Source: Candidatus Poribacteria bacterium
Lineage (GTDB): Bacteria; Poribacteria; WGA-4E; PCPOR2b
Length of the DNA: 64,000 nt
Assembly (NCBI GenBank): GCA_022822005.1
Contig: JAJECO010000053.1
Span: forward strand, 124,001 to 188,000
Reading direction: 5' to 3'
Shown: piece by piece, positions 34,516 through 43,536 of the stretch
Numbering within the stretch: position 1 is the first letter of the stretch
How the letters are laid out: every line of letters begins with the position of its first letter
Program-made: the position numbers and the translations under genes
The notes under the pieces: model-generated
What the model was told of the DNA's origin: nothing
The model's input: only the letters and a program-made list of their open reading frames with translations
Database searches by the model: none

Positions 34516-35319
34516 ATGATGACATCTGAACAGCATTACCTTTTCGATTTGACCGGATACCTACACCTGAGAAATGTCCTCAACGCCGAAGAACTACACA
34601 GTGCCCAAGAGGCAGCCGACCGCTATATTCAGACCCCGCCCGATGCTTTGCCGGCCGGATTTGAAGCCGACCAAGGAAACTATACACACGGCTTTGCGTT
34701 CGATAAGGGGCTGGAGGTACTGACCATGCACCCGACGACCTGGCCAATTATCAAAGAATTAACCAACAATAAACCGCAGCTTGTCGGCGGTTCCTTGCGC
34801 GTTAATACGCACGAAAATCGTCGTTTCTTTGAGCTGCACTGCCGTCGGGAAGAGGATGACTGTGTGGAGTGGCCACGCTATTTTTGTCAGGATGGGCGTA
34901 TCTACTGTGACGATTTAGTGTTCTTCGTCTATCTTACCGATGTATTCCCCGGCGACGGCGGTTTAGTTGTCGTTCCGGGCTCTCATAAAAGTGAGTTCAA
35001 ACGTCCCGAAGATTTTTTCGTCCCCGACAGCGAGGATACTGACCCGCAACCCCATCCGGCGGTCGTCAATATCACACCGCGCGCCGGGGATGTGGTAGCC
35101 ATCACAGAGCTGCTCACCCACGGCGTCTTAATCTGGAAACCCCAAGACCGGGATCGCCGCTTTCTGATCCTGCGATATAGACCGCAGCACATGCTCTCCT
35201 TGAATACATTTCCCGAAGAAATCAAAGCCCGATTATCGCCGGAAACGCTGGAACTGATAGAGGCTGCTCCGTATTATCATGTCAAAGAGATTGTTAAATC
35301 GGGTCGCGAGACAGCCTGA
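34516..35319 (+). CDS. PhyH-like protein with an incomplete iron site
   Basis: 267 residues from the ATG at 34516 (GAAGG upstream). The family fold is clear: YLFDLTGYLHLRNVLNAEEL at the start, FVYLTDVFPGDGGLVVVPGSHKSEF in the core, and a distal His/Arg pair in ELLTHGVLIW and RRFLILRYRP. The usual HxD motif is not evident; the corresponding strand reads FELHCRREEDD, so the first Asp ligand may be missing or displaced. It may be a non-haem-iron-independent member or use another carboxylate. Confidence 0.75.
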   Translation: MMTSEQHYLFDLTGYLHLRNVLNAEELHSAQEAADRYIQTPPDALPAGFEADQGNYTHGFAFDKGLEVLTMHPTTWPIIKELTNNKPQLVGGSLRVNTHENRRFFELHCRREEDDCVEWPRYFCQDGRIYCDDLVFFVYLTDVFPGDGGLVVVPGSHKSEFKRPEDFFVPDSEDTDPQPHPAVVNITPRAGDVVAITELLTHGVLIWKPQDRDRRFLILRYRPQHMLSLNTFPEEIKARLSPETLELIEAAPYYHVKEIVKSGRETA

Positions 35320-35391
35320 ACCTACCGCGATGAAATGTATTCCCCCAAAAATTCAGGGAAATGTGATATACTCTACACATCAAAGGTAATC

Positions 35392-35532
35392 ATGGCGCGG
35401 CGTCGCATCTTCGCCTCGACACGATGCGCGTCCGTTAGGTCAGAGATTGGACTCACAGAACTCACCCCAGACGAGGAGGACGAACTCACCGAACTGTTGC
35501 GGCCGTTGATGCCTTATCGAAAACTCCTTTAG
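35392..35532 (+). CDS. Small hypothetical protein next to the TnpB element
   Basis: 46 residues from the ATG at 35392 (AAAGG upstream): an Arg-rich start (MARRRIF) and an acidic helical end (LTPDEEDELTELLRPLMPYRK). Its stop falls inside the left end of the TnpB element, so the original reading frame may have been cut by the insertion. No family recognised. Confidence 0.35.
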   Translation: MARRRIFASTRCASVRSEIGLTELTPDEEDELTELLRPLMPYRKLL

Positions 35533-35665
35533 GTCTAAGCCCCAAATATTTATGTTTGGGATACAGATTGCTTTAGCAGTATTTGTATTGCAATTGTATG
35601 TGAAATTCGGTGTCCTCCACAGCCCACGCTACGGGACATGAGAGCCAGAAAGCCGAATCCCTTTG

Positions 35666-36805
35666 ATGAAAACCTACAAGTTCAAACTGTATTCCAATCA
35701 CGGCAATCGTGAGTTGCACAAGACGATAGACGGACACGCTGAAGTGTGGAATCATTGCGTTGCCGTTCAGCGTCGTTACTATGGCATCTATGGCAAATAT
35801 ATCAGCAAGTTTAGATTGATTAACCATATCTCTAAACTGAAACGGTTGCCGAAGTTTGCACATTGGAATCAGTTACCGAGCCAAGCAATACAGGATGTTG
35901 TAGTCCGAATAGATAAAGGCTACAAGGCAATGTTTGAAGCCCGTGCTTCCGGCAAGAAATGGGGGCGTCCCCGTTTCAAGCCTCGTCGCAAGTATAAGTC
36001 GTTCACACTGCTTCAAGCGGGGTGGAAGATTCTCCCCGGCAATCGTATCAAAATAGGAAAGTGTATCTACTCCTATTTCAAGTCCCGTGATATTTGTGGC
36101 AACCCTAAGCGTTGCACAATTAAACGGGACGCTCTTGGTGATGTCTATATCTGTGTGCTGACTGACCATGAGGAACCAGACCTGAACCGGCTCACGACGG
36201 GTAAAATCGCGGGGTTTGATTTCGGTCTCAAACGGTATCTTACCGGTCATAACGGACACGATATAGACTCACCGCAGTTTTTCAAACGCAGCCTCAACGC
36301 AGTTAAGAACGCCAATCGTAACCACTCACGGAAACAGAAGCGGTCAAGCAATCGTGAACGTGCACGACTTGACTTGGCACGAAAGCACCGTAAGATTGAA
36401 CGGCAACGAGAGGATTTCCACTGGAAACTTGCACACCGCCTCACTGATGAATACGATGAGATACGGCTTGAGAACTTAAACCTACAAGGCATGAAAGCAC
36501 TTTGGGGTCGCAAAGTCAGTGATTTAGGCTTTGCTGATTTCATTGATAAGTTGAAATACATTGCAGCAAAAAAGGGTGTCAAAATCACTTTCATTGATAA
36601 GTGGTACCCTTCCAGTAAAACTTGCTCGGTTTGTGGCTGTGTTAACGAGGCGTTGAACCTGCGGGATAGAAATTGGCAGTGTAACGATTGTAGCACGGTG
36701 CATGACCGTGACCGAAACGCCGCAATTAACATTTTTCGGGTAGGGGCGTCTACCCATGAAGGAGAGGATATAAGACCCGATTCGTCGGGCAATCCTTGTG
36801 GATAG
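35666..36805 (+). CDS. tnpB: TnpB, RNA-guided nuclease of an IS200/IS605 element (OrfB family)
   Basis: 379 residues. RuvC-like catalytic residues are intact: Asp in IAGFDFGLKRYLT, Glu in IRLENLNLQGM and Asp in HDRDRNAAINI. A zinc ribbon with CSVCG and CNDC lies between the second and third. TnpB proteins cut DNA next to a TAM under guidance of an RNA made from the element's right end, which helps keep the element in place. The start is the ATG at 35666; a TTG precedes it directly. The reading frame looks undamaged. Confidence 0.93.
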   Translation: MKTYKFKLYSNHGNRELHKTIDGHAEVWNHCVAVQRRYYGIYGKYISKFRLINHISKLKRLPKFAHWNQLPSQAIQDVVVRIDKGYKAMFEARASGKKWGRPRFKPRRKYKSFTLLQAGWKILPGNRIKIGKCIYSYFKSRDICGNPKRCTIKRDALGDVYICVLTDHEEPDLNRLTTGKIAGFDFGLKRYLTGHNGHDIDSPQFFKRSLNAVKNANRNHSRKQKRSSNRERARLDLARKHRKIERQREDFHWKLAHRLTDEYDEIRLENLNLQGMKALWGRKVSDLGFADFIDKLKYIAAKKGVKITFIDKWYPSSKTCSVCGCVNEALNLRDRNWQCNDCSTVHDRDRNAAINIFRVGASTHEGEDIRPDSSGNPCG

Positions 36806-36873
36806 CATAATTCCACTCCTATTGGCAAGGGATTCGTAAGAATCCCAATCCTTTAGGTTTGGGAGTACGTCAA
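36700..36873 (+). ncRNA. Predicted omega (reRNA) guide RNA at the TnpB right end
   Basis: In this family the guide RNA scaffold overlaps the 3' end of tnpB and ends at the right boundary, with the guide in flanking DNA. Here the region holds CCGATTCGTCGG and GGGATTC-GTAA-GAATCCC stems and a CCCAATCC-TTTA-GGTTTGGG structure just before the boundary, the usual layout. The guide would start near 36874. Exact ends are inferred. Confidence 0.5.
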
Positions 36874-36919
36874 TTCACCAAGTACCCACCAAGCCCACCC
36901 GCATGAGAGGAACAGTTCC

Positions 36920-37918
36920 GTGAGCCAAGAAACGCAGAGGGGCCTGTCTCAGGGGGAAGACATAGAGTTTTTCGAGCGTGAACTCGCTTCGTTTGTCCCC
37001 GACTCGGTGTTCGATGCACACTGTCATGTATGGCAACGCGGCGCCTTTGCACTTCCCGACTCGCTTGCGGCGTTTCACACTGTTGGCTTTGAAGGATATT
37101 TGGAGCTGATGGAGGACCTGCACCCCGGTCGGCGCATGGCAGCCCTGTTTATCCCGTTCCCACCGCAGCCGGATCGACTGCATCAGGCGAATCAGTGGAC
37201 GGCCGAGCAAGCTGCAGTGCATCCTGACTTTCGGTGCCTGTTCTTCGTTGCGCCGGACGATGATCCGGAATGGGTTCGGGAAGAGGTCAAGCGGCTTGGG
37301 GCTGCCGGATTGAAATGCTATCATACCTACGCAGATGTAAAACCGACTTGGGAGGCACAGATTCCGGATTTTCTCCCTGAGAAGTTTATCAAAGTCGCAG
37401 ACGAGGAGGCGTGGGTGATTACCCTTCATATGGTGAGGTCTCGCGCTGCAGCAGATCCGGGCAACATCAAATGGATTCGCCACTACTGCGAAGGTTATCC
37501 GAATATGAAACTTATTCTCGCACATTCGGCACGGGGATTTCAACCGGCGCACAATTTGGAAGGACTTTCCCAGTTGACGGGACTCGATAACCTCTATTTT
37601 GACACAAGCGCTAACTGCGAGCAGATGGCACATCAATCGATTATTCGCATCTTGGGACACGAGAAACTGATGTACGGATCTGATCTCATGGCAAGCCACG
37701 GGCGCGGCAGATCGGTCGGTATAGCGGACACCTTTCTCTGGCTCGGCGACGAGTCGCCTGTATGGGTCGAGAAACACACAACCATCAAACCGGTGCTGGT
37801 CGGGCTAGAACATCTGCGATCACTCAAATGGGCATGCTGGTCGGAACGGCTCAGCGACAGCGCAGTAGAAGATATTTTCTGGAACAACGCGGCGAAACTC
37901 TTCAACGTTAATTCCTAA
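36920..37918 (+). CDS. Amidohydrolase-family metal-dependent hydrolase
   Basis: A 332-residue TIM-barrel protein of the amidohydrolase-2 type starting at GTG. Metal-site motifs: DAHCHVW (strand 1), GLKCYHTYAD (a possible Lys ligand in strand 4), LHMVRS, LILAHSARGF, and YGSDLMASHG (strand 8 Asp). Family members hydrolyse or decarboxylate small carboxylates or lactones. It lies 14 nt upstream of a sulfatase and shares its transcript, so a role in processing a desulfated product is possible. It begins just beyond the TnpB element. Confidence 0.82.
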   Translation: MSQETQRGLSQGEDIEFFERELASFVPDSVFDAHCHVWQRGAFALPDSLAAFHTVGFEGYLELMEDLHPGRRMAALFIPFPPQPDRLHQANQWTAEQAAVHPDFRCLFFVAPDDDPEWVREEVKRLGAAGLKCYHTYADVKPTWEAQIPDFLPEKFIKVADEEAWVITLHMVRSRAAADPGNIKWIRHYCEGYPNMKLILAHSARGFQPAHNLEGLSQLTGLDNLYFDTSANCEQMAHQSIIRILGHEKLMYGSDLMASHGRGRSVGIADTFLWLGDESPVWVEKHTTIKPVLVGLEHLRSLKWACWSERLSDSAVEDIFWNNAAKLFNVNS

Positions 37919-37932
37919 TCGGAGGATTGTGA

Positions 37933-39222
37933 ATGACAAGACCCAACATTATCTTACTTATGACTGACCAGCAACGTTGGGACAGTCTGGGTTGTAACGG
38001 CAACAAGTTCGTTTCTACGCCAAATATAGACCGGTTAGCAGCGGGTGGTGCGAACTGCACAAACAGTTTTACTCCGTGGCCAGTCTGCACCCCTGTACGC
38101 GCCACTATGTGGACCGGCGTCTATCCACATCAGCATCAGGTGATTTATAACTCCTACAACATGGATAACCTGCTCAAAGAGACCTCCCACGAGCAGCGAA
38201 CGGTTTTCGAGTCCATGCGGGCGGGCGGTTATACAGCCGCGTATTTTGGAAAGTGGCATCTGGGCGAAAAGGACCCGGGACTGTTCGACCTGTGGGAAGG
38301 ATTTAACTCACTGGGCGGGCATTGGGTAGATAATAGGCGGGATGGTGTCTACAAGCCCCATCAACAGACAGATCAGATGATTGAGTTCATCAAGGAGCAG
38401 GAGACAAGCGGGAAGCCTTTCTTTGCGGTGAACGGCTATTACCCACCCCACGATCCCTACACCGCCCCCAAAGAATTCTATGAGCCGTATCGGGGCAAGG
38501 GGGTGCCGTATGCCGGCTATTACGCTGCCGTCAGCGCCATTGACTACAATGTGGGACGGCTGATGACCGCACTGGATGAACTGGGCATCGCCGAAAACAC
38601 CATCGTCGTATACTACTCCGACCACGGGGATATGTTCTCCTATCGTGGCTCGGACCACAAGTTCACCTGCCATGAGGATTCGATCAAGGTGCCTATGATC
38701 TTTAGCCAACCGGGAACCATCGAAGCTGGCTCGGTTATCGAGGACTTTGTGGGGTTACAGGATCTGATGCCCACGATTCTCGATTGGGCAGGATTGGAAA
38801 TCCCCGACTATCTTCACGGCAGAAGCATGACACCGCTGTTAGGGGATGAATCCGTTCCGTGGCGGGAAGCCCACTACACTCAGAACATCACCCGTGACCA
38901 ATTCGTCGACCAGCGCTGTATTCGCACCAACGAATGGAAGCTGATCCTGAGCAGACCTGTGGGTGGGTTGCGCAGCTATACGGGCAACCATGAGTTATAT
39001 GATCTGGTCAACGACCCGGAAGAGGAATTGAACCTGTATAATACACCGCGGACAGACGGTCACAACCAGTATCTCCACTTTCCGCCATATACCGACGTCA
39101 CTGCCGAACTGGCACAGTTACTCAAACGCTACGCGCTGGAGATAGATGATCCGTTGGGCAGCGATCTGGCAGACCTGTGTCTACTGGAAATGCAGAAACG
39201 CCGCGAGGATGCGGGCACGTGA
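37933..39222 (+). CDS. Cys-type sulfatase
   Basis: A 429-residue sulfatase of the alkaline-phosphatase superfamily. Metal Asp12 is in LLMTDQQRW; the formylglycine precursor is Cys52 in VCTPVRATMWTG; FGKWHLGEKD and YYSDHGDMF supply further metal and sulfate ligands. Activation needs a formylglycine-generating enzyme or a radical-SAM maturase; none is in this window. No signal peptide, so it probably acts in the cytoplasm. GGAGG precedes the ATG. Confidence 0.93.
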   Translation: MTRPNIILLMTDQQRWDSLGCNGNKFVSTPNIDRLAAGGANCTNSFTPWPVCTPVRATMWTGVYPHQHQVIYNSYNMDNLLKETSHEQRTVFESMRAGGYTAAYFGKWHLGEKDPGLFDLWEGFNSLGGHWVDNRRDGVYKPHQQTDQMIEFIKEQETSGKPFFAVNGYYPPHDPYTAPKEFYEPYRGKGVPYAGYYAAVSAIDYNVGRLMTALDELGIAENTIVVYYSDHGDMFSYRGSDHKFTCHEDSIKVPMIFSQPGTIEAGSVIEDFVGLQDLMPTILDWAGLEIPDYLHGRSMTPLLGDESVPWREAHYTQNITRDQFVDQRCIRTNEWKLILSRPVGGLRSYTGNHELYDLVNDPEEELNLYNTPRTDGHNQYLHFPPYTDVTAELAQLLKRYALEIDDPLGSDLADLCLLEMQKRREDAGT

Positions 39223-39340
39223 TGATATGAGCAATTGTCATACGTGAAGCCATTGCCCCCAAGGCACGATGAACGCGGATTGATGAAGTTGTGATCTGTC
39301 CACCGTCCCGATGTAACGCAGCATTAGAAAGTATTGAGCC

Positions 39341-39377
39341 AAAAAAGCCCTGTGCATAACACATAGGGCTTTTTTTG
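39341..39377 (+). terminator. Rho-independent terminator
   Basis: AAAGCCCTGTG and CACATAGGGCTTT form a strong, nearly perfect stem with a short CATAA loop followed by a run of seven T residues. It closes the amidohydrolase-sulfatase operon just before the next gene. Confidence 0.85.
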
Positions 39378-39398
39378 TACCAAAAGGAAGCGCGGATA

Positions 39399-41366
39399 AT
39401 GGTCGAAAAGGCAGAGGTACATCAAACAACAACTGTGAACGTGACGTTTCGAGCGGTGCTCCTTGGATTGTTGTTGATTCCGGTCAACACCTATTTTATC
39501 ATGGCAAACCATCTGAGGTTTTGGAGCACACTACCGACCACAATGGCACTCATTTACAATGTGGTGATCACCTTAACAGTATTGATCACCTTCAACCTCC
39601 TCCTCAAGCGTCTCCTACCACGTTTTGCCCTTAAACAGCAAGAGTTTTTGACGATCTTTGTGATGCTGTCAATTTCCTCAGCGATCTCCGGACACGACAT
39701 GATGCAAACGGTTGTGCCGACAGTTCCCGACGGCTTTTGGTTCGCCACCCCTGAAAATGAATGGAAAGCCCTCTTTTGGCGATACCTCCCGTCCTGGTTA
39801 ACGATAAATAACTTTTCAGGGCTGGAAGATTTCTATGCTGGAGAAAGCACATTTTACACCGAAACGCATGTCCGGGCTTGGCTGCGCTCTATCTTTTGGT
39901 GGACGCTGTTTTTGACGGTGCTTATCTGGGTAATGATCTGCCTAAATGTCTTGGTTCGCAGACAGTGGATCGAACATGAACGGTTGGCATATCCAATCGT
40001 CCAGTTACCGTTGGAAATGACCCGCCCTGATGGTCGGCTTTTTCGATCAAAGATGATGTGGATCGGATTTGCTATCGCAGGTGGAATTAATCTGATCAAC
40101 GGATTCCATTTCTTTTTTCCAGCACTGCCCGAGCTCCCAGTCCGCCACGCAGAGATCGGTCAATACTTCACCCAAAAACCGTACAACGCTATTGGCTGGA
40201 CACCTGTCTATATTCGCTCCTTCGCGGTTGGACTCGCTTTTCTGACACCGTTGGAGATGTCTTTCTCGCTATGGTTTTTTTATTGGTTCTGGAAAGGGGA
40301 ACGGGTATTGGGAAGCGCGCTTGGGCTGGCAGCGCTGCCTGACTTTCCCTATGATTGGTCACAGGTTATGGGCGGCTATCTGGCGCTCGCGTGTTTTGCG
40401 CTTTATGGTGGAAGGCGCTACTTTTTTTCGATCTGTCAGAATATCTTCTCATTTCAGCGACGACACAACGGAAATGGAGCAGGCACAGAAATCGGTGTTG
40501 ACAACGCGCATCGGCTTAGCGAGGCAAAAGAGCCGATACCGTATCGGTGGGCGTTTATTGGATTGATCTGTGGGTTGATTTTTTTGTTGGCTTTTTCGTA
40601 TAAAGGTGGCATGGCACTGTGGACCGTAGGAATTTATTTTCTAATCTATTATCTTTTGGGACTGAGTATCACGCGGGTTCGCGCCGAAGTGGGCCCACCG
40701 ATGAATCGCGTCAGATCTACGCCGCATGAATTTATCATCAATCTATTTGGCGCGCGCCGGTTGTCCCCCGGTAGCCTTACCATGATGCGGTTCTATTTTA
40801 CGTTTAATCGTGGTTCCCGCGCCCATCCGATGCCTCATACCCTCGAAGGGTTAAAAATCGCCGAAGAATCAAATATGAATTCAGGCGGACTGATCGTCGC
40901 CATGATGTTAGCGATAGTCGTGGGAATTCTTGCGGCTTTCTGGGCGTATCTGGTCGTCGGTTATGAAATTGGCGTGGTCAGTGGGTTGGGCACTGGTGGA
41001 TATAATCTTCTGCAAAGTTGGCTTTATCATCCGACCGACACAGACATTCCGGGCATCGTTTTTACGGGATTTGGTTTTCTCTTTACCGGCGCCCTCTGGT
41101 GGCTACGAACACGGTTTCCGCTCCTGCCCTTTCATCCAGCGGGCTACCTCCTCAGTGTTGAGCGTTGGACAATGGGAAGGCTCTGGTTTTCGATATTCAT
41201 TGCGTGGGCAATCAAGACTATATTGCTCAAAGCGGGTGGAATCCGGCTGTATCGAAAAGCGTTCCCACTCTTTTTGGGATTGATTCTTGGAGAGTTTATT
41301 GTGGGCGGGACGTGGGTGATTATCCGACTCCTGTGGGACATTGAAGTGTATTCGTTTTATCGGTGA
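39399..41366 (+). CDS. Large polytopic membrane protein, DUF6785/DUF6784-like
   Basis: 655 residues from the ATG at 39399 (AAAAGGAAG upstream) with about 12-14 hydrophobic helices. Recognisable phrases: LLLIPVNTYFIMAN in the first helix, QEFLTIFVMLSISSAISGHDMMQ, ERLAYPIVQLPLEM, and RVRAEVGPP in a central loop followed by a helix-rich C-terminus. These match a family of uncharacterised membrane proteins that resemble oligopeptide-transporter-like folds. The transported substrate is unknown; sulfatase neighbours make a sugar or small organic plausible. Confidence 0.7.
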   Translation: MVEKAEVHQTTTVNVTFRAVLLGLLLIPVNTYFIMANHLRFWSTLPTTMALIYNVVITLTVLITFNLLLKRLLPRFALKQQEFLTIFVMLSISSAISGHDMMQTVVPTVPDGFWFATPENEWKALFWRYLPSWLTINNFSGLEDFYAGESTFYTETHVRAWLRSIFWWTLFLTVLIWVMICLNVLVRRQWIEHERLAYPIVQLPLEMTRPDGRLFRSKMMWIGFAIAGGINLINGFHFFFPALPELPVRHAEIGQYFTQKPYNAIGWTPVYIRSFAVGLAFLTPLEMSFSLWFFYWFWKGERVLGSALGLAALPDFPYDWSQVMGGYLALACFALYGGRRYFFSICQNIFSFQRRHNGNGAGTEIGVDNAHRLSEAKEPIPYRWAFIGLICGLIFLLAFSYKGGMALWTVGIYFLIYYLLGLSITRVRAEVGPPMNRVRSTPHEFIINLFGARRLSPGSLTMMRFYFTFNRGSRAHPMPHTLEGLKIAEESNMNSGGLIVAMMLAIVVGILAAFWAYLVVGYEIGVVSGLGTGGYNLLQSWLYHPTDTDIPGIVFTGFGFLFTGALWWLRTRFPLLPFHPAGYLLSVERWTMGRLWFSIFIAWAIKTILLKAGGIRLYRKAFPLFLGLILGEFIVGGTWVIIRLLWDIEVYSFYR

Positions 41367-41409
41367 TGTAGTTTGCAACCGAATAAAGAGAAGCATTCCA
41401 AACTTTTTT

Positions 41410-41434
41410 GAAACATATACTGACCATCTGTGTC
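41410..41434 (+). promoter_or_regulatory. Candidate ECF-sigma promoter
   Basis: GAAAC (41410-41414), a 17-base spacer and GTC (41432-41434) resemble the GGAAC/GTC elements of ECF promoters, 43 nt before the sigma gene. Autoregulation would be typical. The match is short and could be chance. Confidence 0.3.
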
Positions 41435-41476
41435 TATCTATTTTGAACGTTAAATTGCCATAAACGAGATAAGCCG

Positions 41477-42097
41477 ATGCCACAAACAGATTGTCAGAAA
41501 GACGGTGGAACTGTATCCCACTCAGCCGATGCGAGTCAAGCGGAGGAGAACGAATTAGTCAAACGGGTGTGTATGGGCGAGACACAGCTGTTCAGGCTGT
41601 TGATTGAGCGTCACCAAGGGCATATCTTCAACCTGTGCTATCGTATGCTCCGACAGTTTGAAGAGGCGGATGATGCAACACAGGATACGTTCCTGAAGGC
41701 ATATCGTTCCCTGAAGCAATTTCGCGGTGACGCCCGCCTAAAAACGTGGCTATGTCAAATTGCTCGAAACGAGTGCCTTAATCGCTTGCGCCATGAAAAT
41801 ATGGCTTCACTTGATCAGCTACTGACAACAGATTATAGTTTTCAGATTGCCGATTCAACGCCATCGCCGTTGGAGTTGATTGAGCAGCAGGAAACCCAAT
41901 CCATCGTTCACGAGGCAATTAACAAACTCCCACACCAGTATCGGTTGGTTATCACGCTCTTCCACCTCAACGGACTTTCCTACGAAGAGATTTCGCAGGT
42001 GATGGAAATTCCGATGGGAACAGTGAAAACCCATATCTTTCGCGCAAGAGAACTTCTAAAATCGAAGTTGCAAGCCTTTGTAGAAGGAAAAATATAA
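41477..42097 (+). CDS. ECF-type RNA polymerase sigma factor
   Basis: 206 residues with the two-domain ECF layout. Region 2: ERHQGHIFNLCYRML, DATQDTFLKAYRSLKQFRGDARLKTWLCQIARNE. Region 4: LPHQYRLVITLFHLNGLSYEEISQVMEIPMGTVKTHIFRARELLK, a helix-turn-helix. The next gene is a zinc-finger anti-sigma factor that starts 3 nt after the stop, so the pair is an envelope- or redox-responsive switch. Regulon unknown. Confidence 0.95.
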   Translation: MPQTDCQKDGGTVSHSADASQAEENELVKRVCMGETQLFRLLIERHQGHIFNLCYRMLRQFEEADDATQDTFLKAYRSLKQFRGDARLKTWLCQIARNECLNRLRHENMASLDQLLTTDYSFQIADSTPSPLELIEQQETQSIVHEAINKLPHQYRLVITLFHLNGLSYEEISQVMEIPMGTVKTHIFRARELLKSKLQAFVEGKI

Positions 42098-42100
42098 ACC

Positions 42101-42697
42101 ATGGATTGTAGAAACTTTGAAGAGTTGTCTCAATTATACATAGATGCGGAGCTCGATGACGAACGTATCTCTCAGTTTGAAGCCCATCTGCTCACCTGTA
42201 ATGGTTGCAAGCTGAAGATGGAATACCTACAAGCGACTCTCCGCGGCATCGAAAGCTACCCACAGCTTGACGCCCCTTCAGATTTGGTAGATAACGTGAT
42301 GGCGCGAATAGAGGGGTCGGCATCGTCGTGGGACTTTTCTCAAGAACTAGTGTACATCACAAGTATATCAAGACAACTTGCCAGCGGACAATTGACAAGG
42401 TTCCCCAAAGCGTTCGCCACAATGATTGTTGGTTTAATTTTATTACCGCCCAGAATCTACCTTCGTGCTTTTGCAATTGTATTCCAGCGAATCCGCACCG
42501 TGCTAGCGAGATGGAGTCATCTCTCGAAAACCCAAACACTGCATTTGATTGAATCATCACGCCGTTCACTCGCAAAATCTCATCGAAATCCGCTGAGACG
42601 GATTTATCCACATCTGTTGTATCACTTGAATCCGCTGACGAAATTGACATATCAACCGATGATTAACAGTCTGAAGCGTTACACCTTATTCAATTAA
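42101..42697 (+). CDS. Zinc-finger anti-sigma factor with a transmembrane helix
   Basis: 198 residues. The N-terminus has the ZAS/zf-HC2 motif HLLTCNGCK preceded by LSQLYIDAELDD. It is followed by a linker and one hydrophobic segment (about 104-125, ATMIVGLILLPPRIYLRAFAIVF). Such proteins hold ECF factors at the membrane until a signal releases them. The basic C-terminal tail is unusual. It is translationally coupled to the sigma gene. Confidence 0.85.
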   Translation: MDCRNFEELSQLYIDAELDDERISQFEAHLLTCNGCKLKMEYLQATLRGIESYPQLDAPSDLVDNVMARIEGSASSWDFSQELVYITSISRQLASGQLTRFPKAFATMIVGLILLPPRIYLRAFAIVFQRIRTVLARWSHLSKTQTLHLIESSRRSLAKSHRNPLRRIYPHLLYHLNPLTKLTYQPMINSLKRYTLFN

Positions 42698-42728
42698 CTC
42701 AACCCTAAAAGCAGTAGGAGGAACAACA

Positions 42729-43115
42729 ATGGATACACAAACCACATCAATGCAGCCAGAATCTGGCAGTTACAAAGGGAAATTACTGAAGATTCTCGTA
42801 TTCGACGGTGATTTAGAAGCGCCAGCCGTGTGTGTTGCACTGCCGCTATCTCTTGTAAAGTTGGCAGGACGGCTCCTGCCGCCGTCCGCCAAGCTGATAC
42901 CACTCATGGTCGATCTCGCAATAAGTAAAAATAAACAATTTGAGGGCTCTGCCGAACTGATCCGTGAGAAATACGCCGATTTTGACTTCGTTGAGACTTT
43001 CACCGCCATCTGTGAAGTAATTGAAGAAGGGATTGACGAACTCAAAGATATCGGGACATTTGACTTTGTGTCGGTACTTGATGGAAGTGACGGTGTGGTA
43101 ATTCGCATCGAGTAA
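42729..43115 (+). CDS. Small protein of the sigma operon, unknown function
   Basis: 128 residues. A short N-terminal strand (LLKILVFDGD) leads to a mid-region rich in Leu and Pro (VALPLSLVKLAGRLLPPSAK), an acidic helical part (EVIEEGIDELKDIG), and a last strand (VSVLDGSDGVVIRIE). The flanking strand pattern resembles the next protein. No known family recognised with confidence; it may relate to YvlB/LiaX-like N-terminal domains. AGTAGGAGG precedes the ATG. Probably a target or modulator of the sigma switch. Confidence 0.6.
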   Translation: MDTQTTSMQPESGSYKGKLLKILVFDGDLEAPAVCVALPLSLVKLAGRLLPPSAKLIPLMVDLAISKNKQFEGSAELIREKYADFDFVETFTAICEVIEEGIDELKDIGTFDFVSVLDGSDGVVIRIE

Positions 43116-43134
43116 TGTTACAACTGGAGGGAAG

Positions 43135-43485
43135 ATGAGTAGGTCAAGTCACCGGCGTGTCGCACTCGTTCTAAGAGTTCGCATCCTCAACGGAGACGCA
43201 GTCAAACCGGAACGGAATATCTGGATTCCTCTTCCGCTTCTCTTTCTCGTTGCGTTCGCCCTGGATATGTTTGCCTGCGTTTCTGTTCACGTGGCTTCAA
43301 TCGTGCTCCTCACCTTTGGCAAGAAAAGATGGAAGGAGACACTTCGGAAACCGCTCTCGCTTGCAAGAGCTGCAACGCGCATTTTTTATCTGACGCGATT
43401 AAGTTACGGTTTGCTGCGCAATGGGAACGCACTGGAAATCCGTGTGGTTGATGAAGGAAGCGGTTTCGTTGTTTCGGCAGAATGA
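43135..43485 (+). CDS. Small membrane protein of the sigma operon, unknown function
   Basis: 116 residues with a central hydrophobic segment (about 30-60, IPLPLLFLVAFALDMFACVSVH), framed by an N-terminal strand (VALVLRVRILNGD) and a C-terminal strand (ALEIRVVDEGSGFVVSAE). The same strand-hydrophobic-strand plan is seen in the preceding gene, so the two may be diverged duplicates. CTGGAGGG lies just upstream of the ATG. Last gene of the ECF operon. Confidence 0.6.
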   Translation: MSRSSHRRVALVLRVRILNGDAVKPERNIWIPLPLLFLVAFALDMFACVSVHVASIVLLTFGKKRWKETLRKPLSLARAATRIFYLTRLSYGLLRNGNALEIRVVDEGSGFVVSAE

Positions 43486-43536
43486 TCCACGATTTCAAGT
43501 CTAATATCGGCGATCCGAGTGCCTTCGCAAGAAATT

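Larger units (their letters stand above)
35525..36873 (+). mobile_element. IS200/IS605-type element with TnpB only
   Basis: The boundaries are estimated from end structures. At the left a CCCAAA/TTTGGG hairpin (35541-35546 with 35555-35560) follows TCCTTTAGGT. At the right a perfect GGGATTC/GAATCCC hairpin (36829-36835 with 36840-36846) is followed by the same TCCTTTAGGT (36849-36858) and TTGGGAGTACGTCAA. No tnpA is present, so movement needs a TnpA in trans. No target duplication is expected for this family. Confidence 0.75.
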
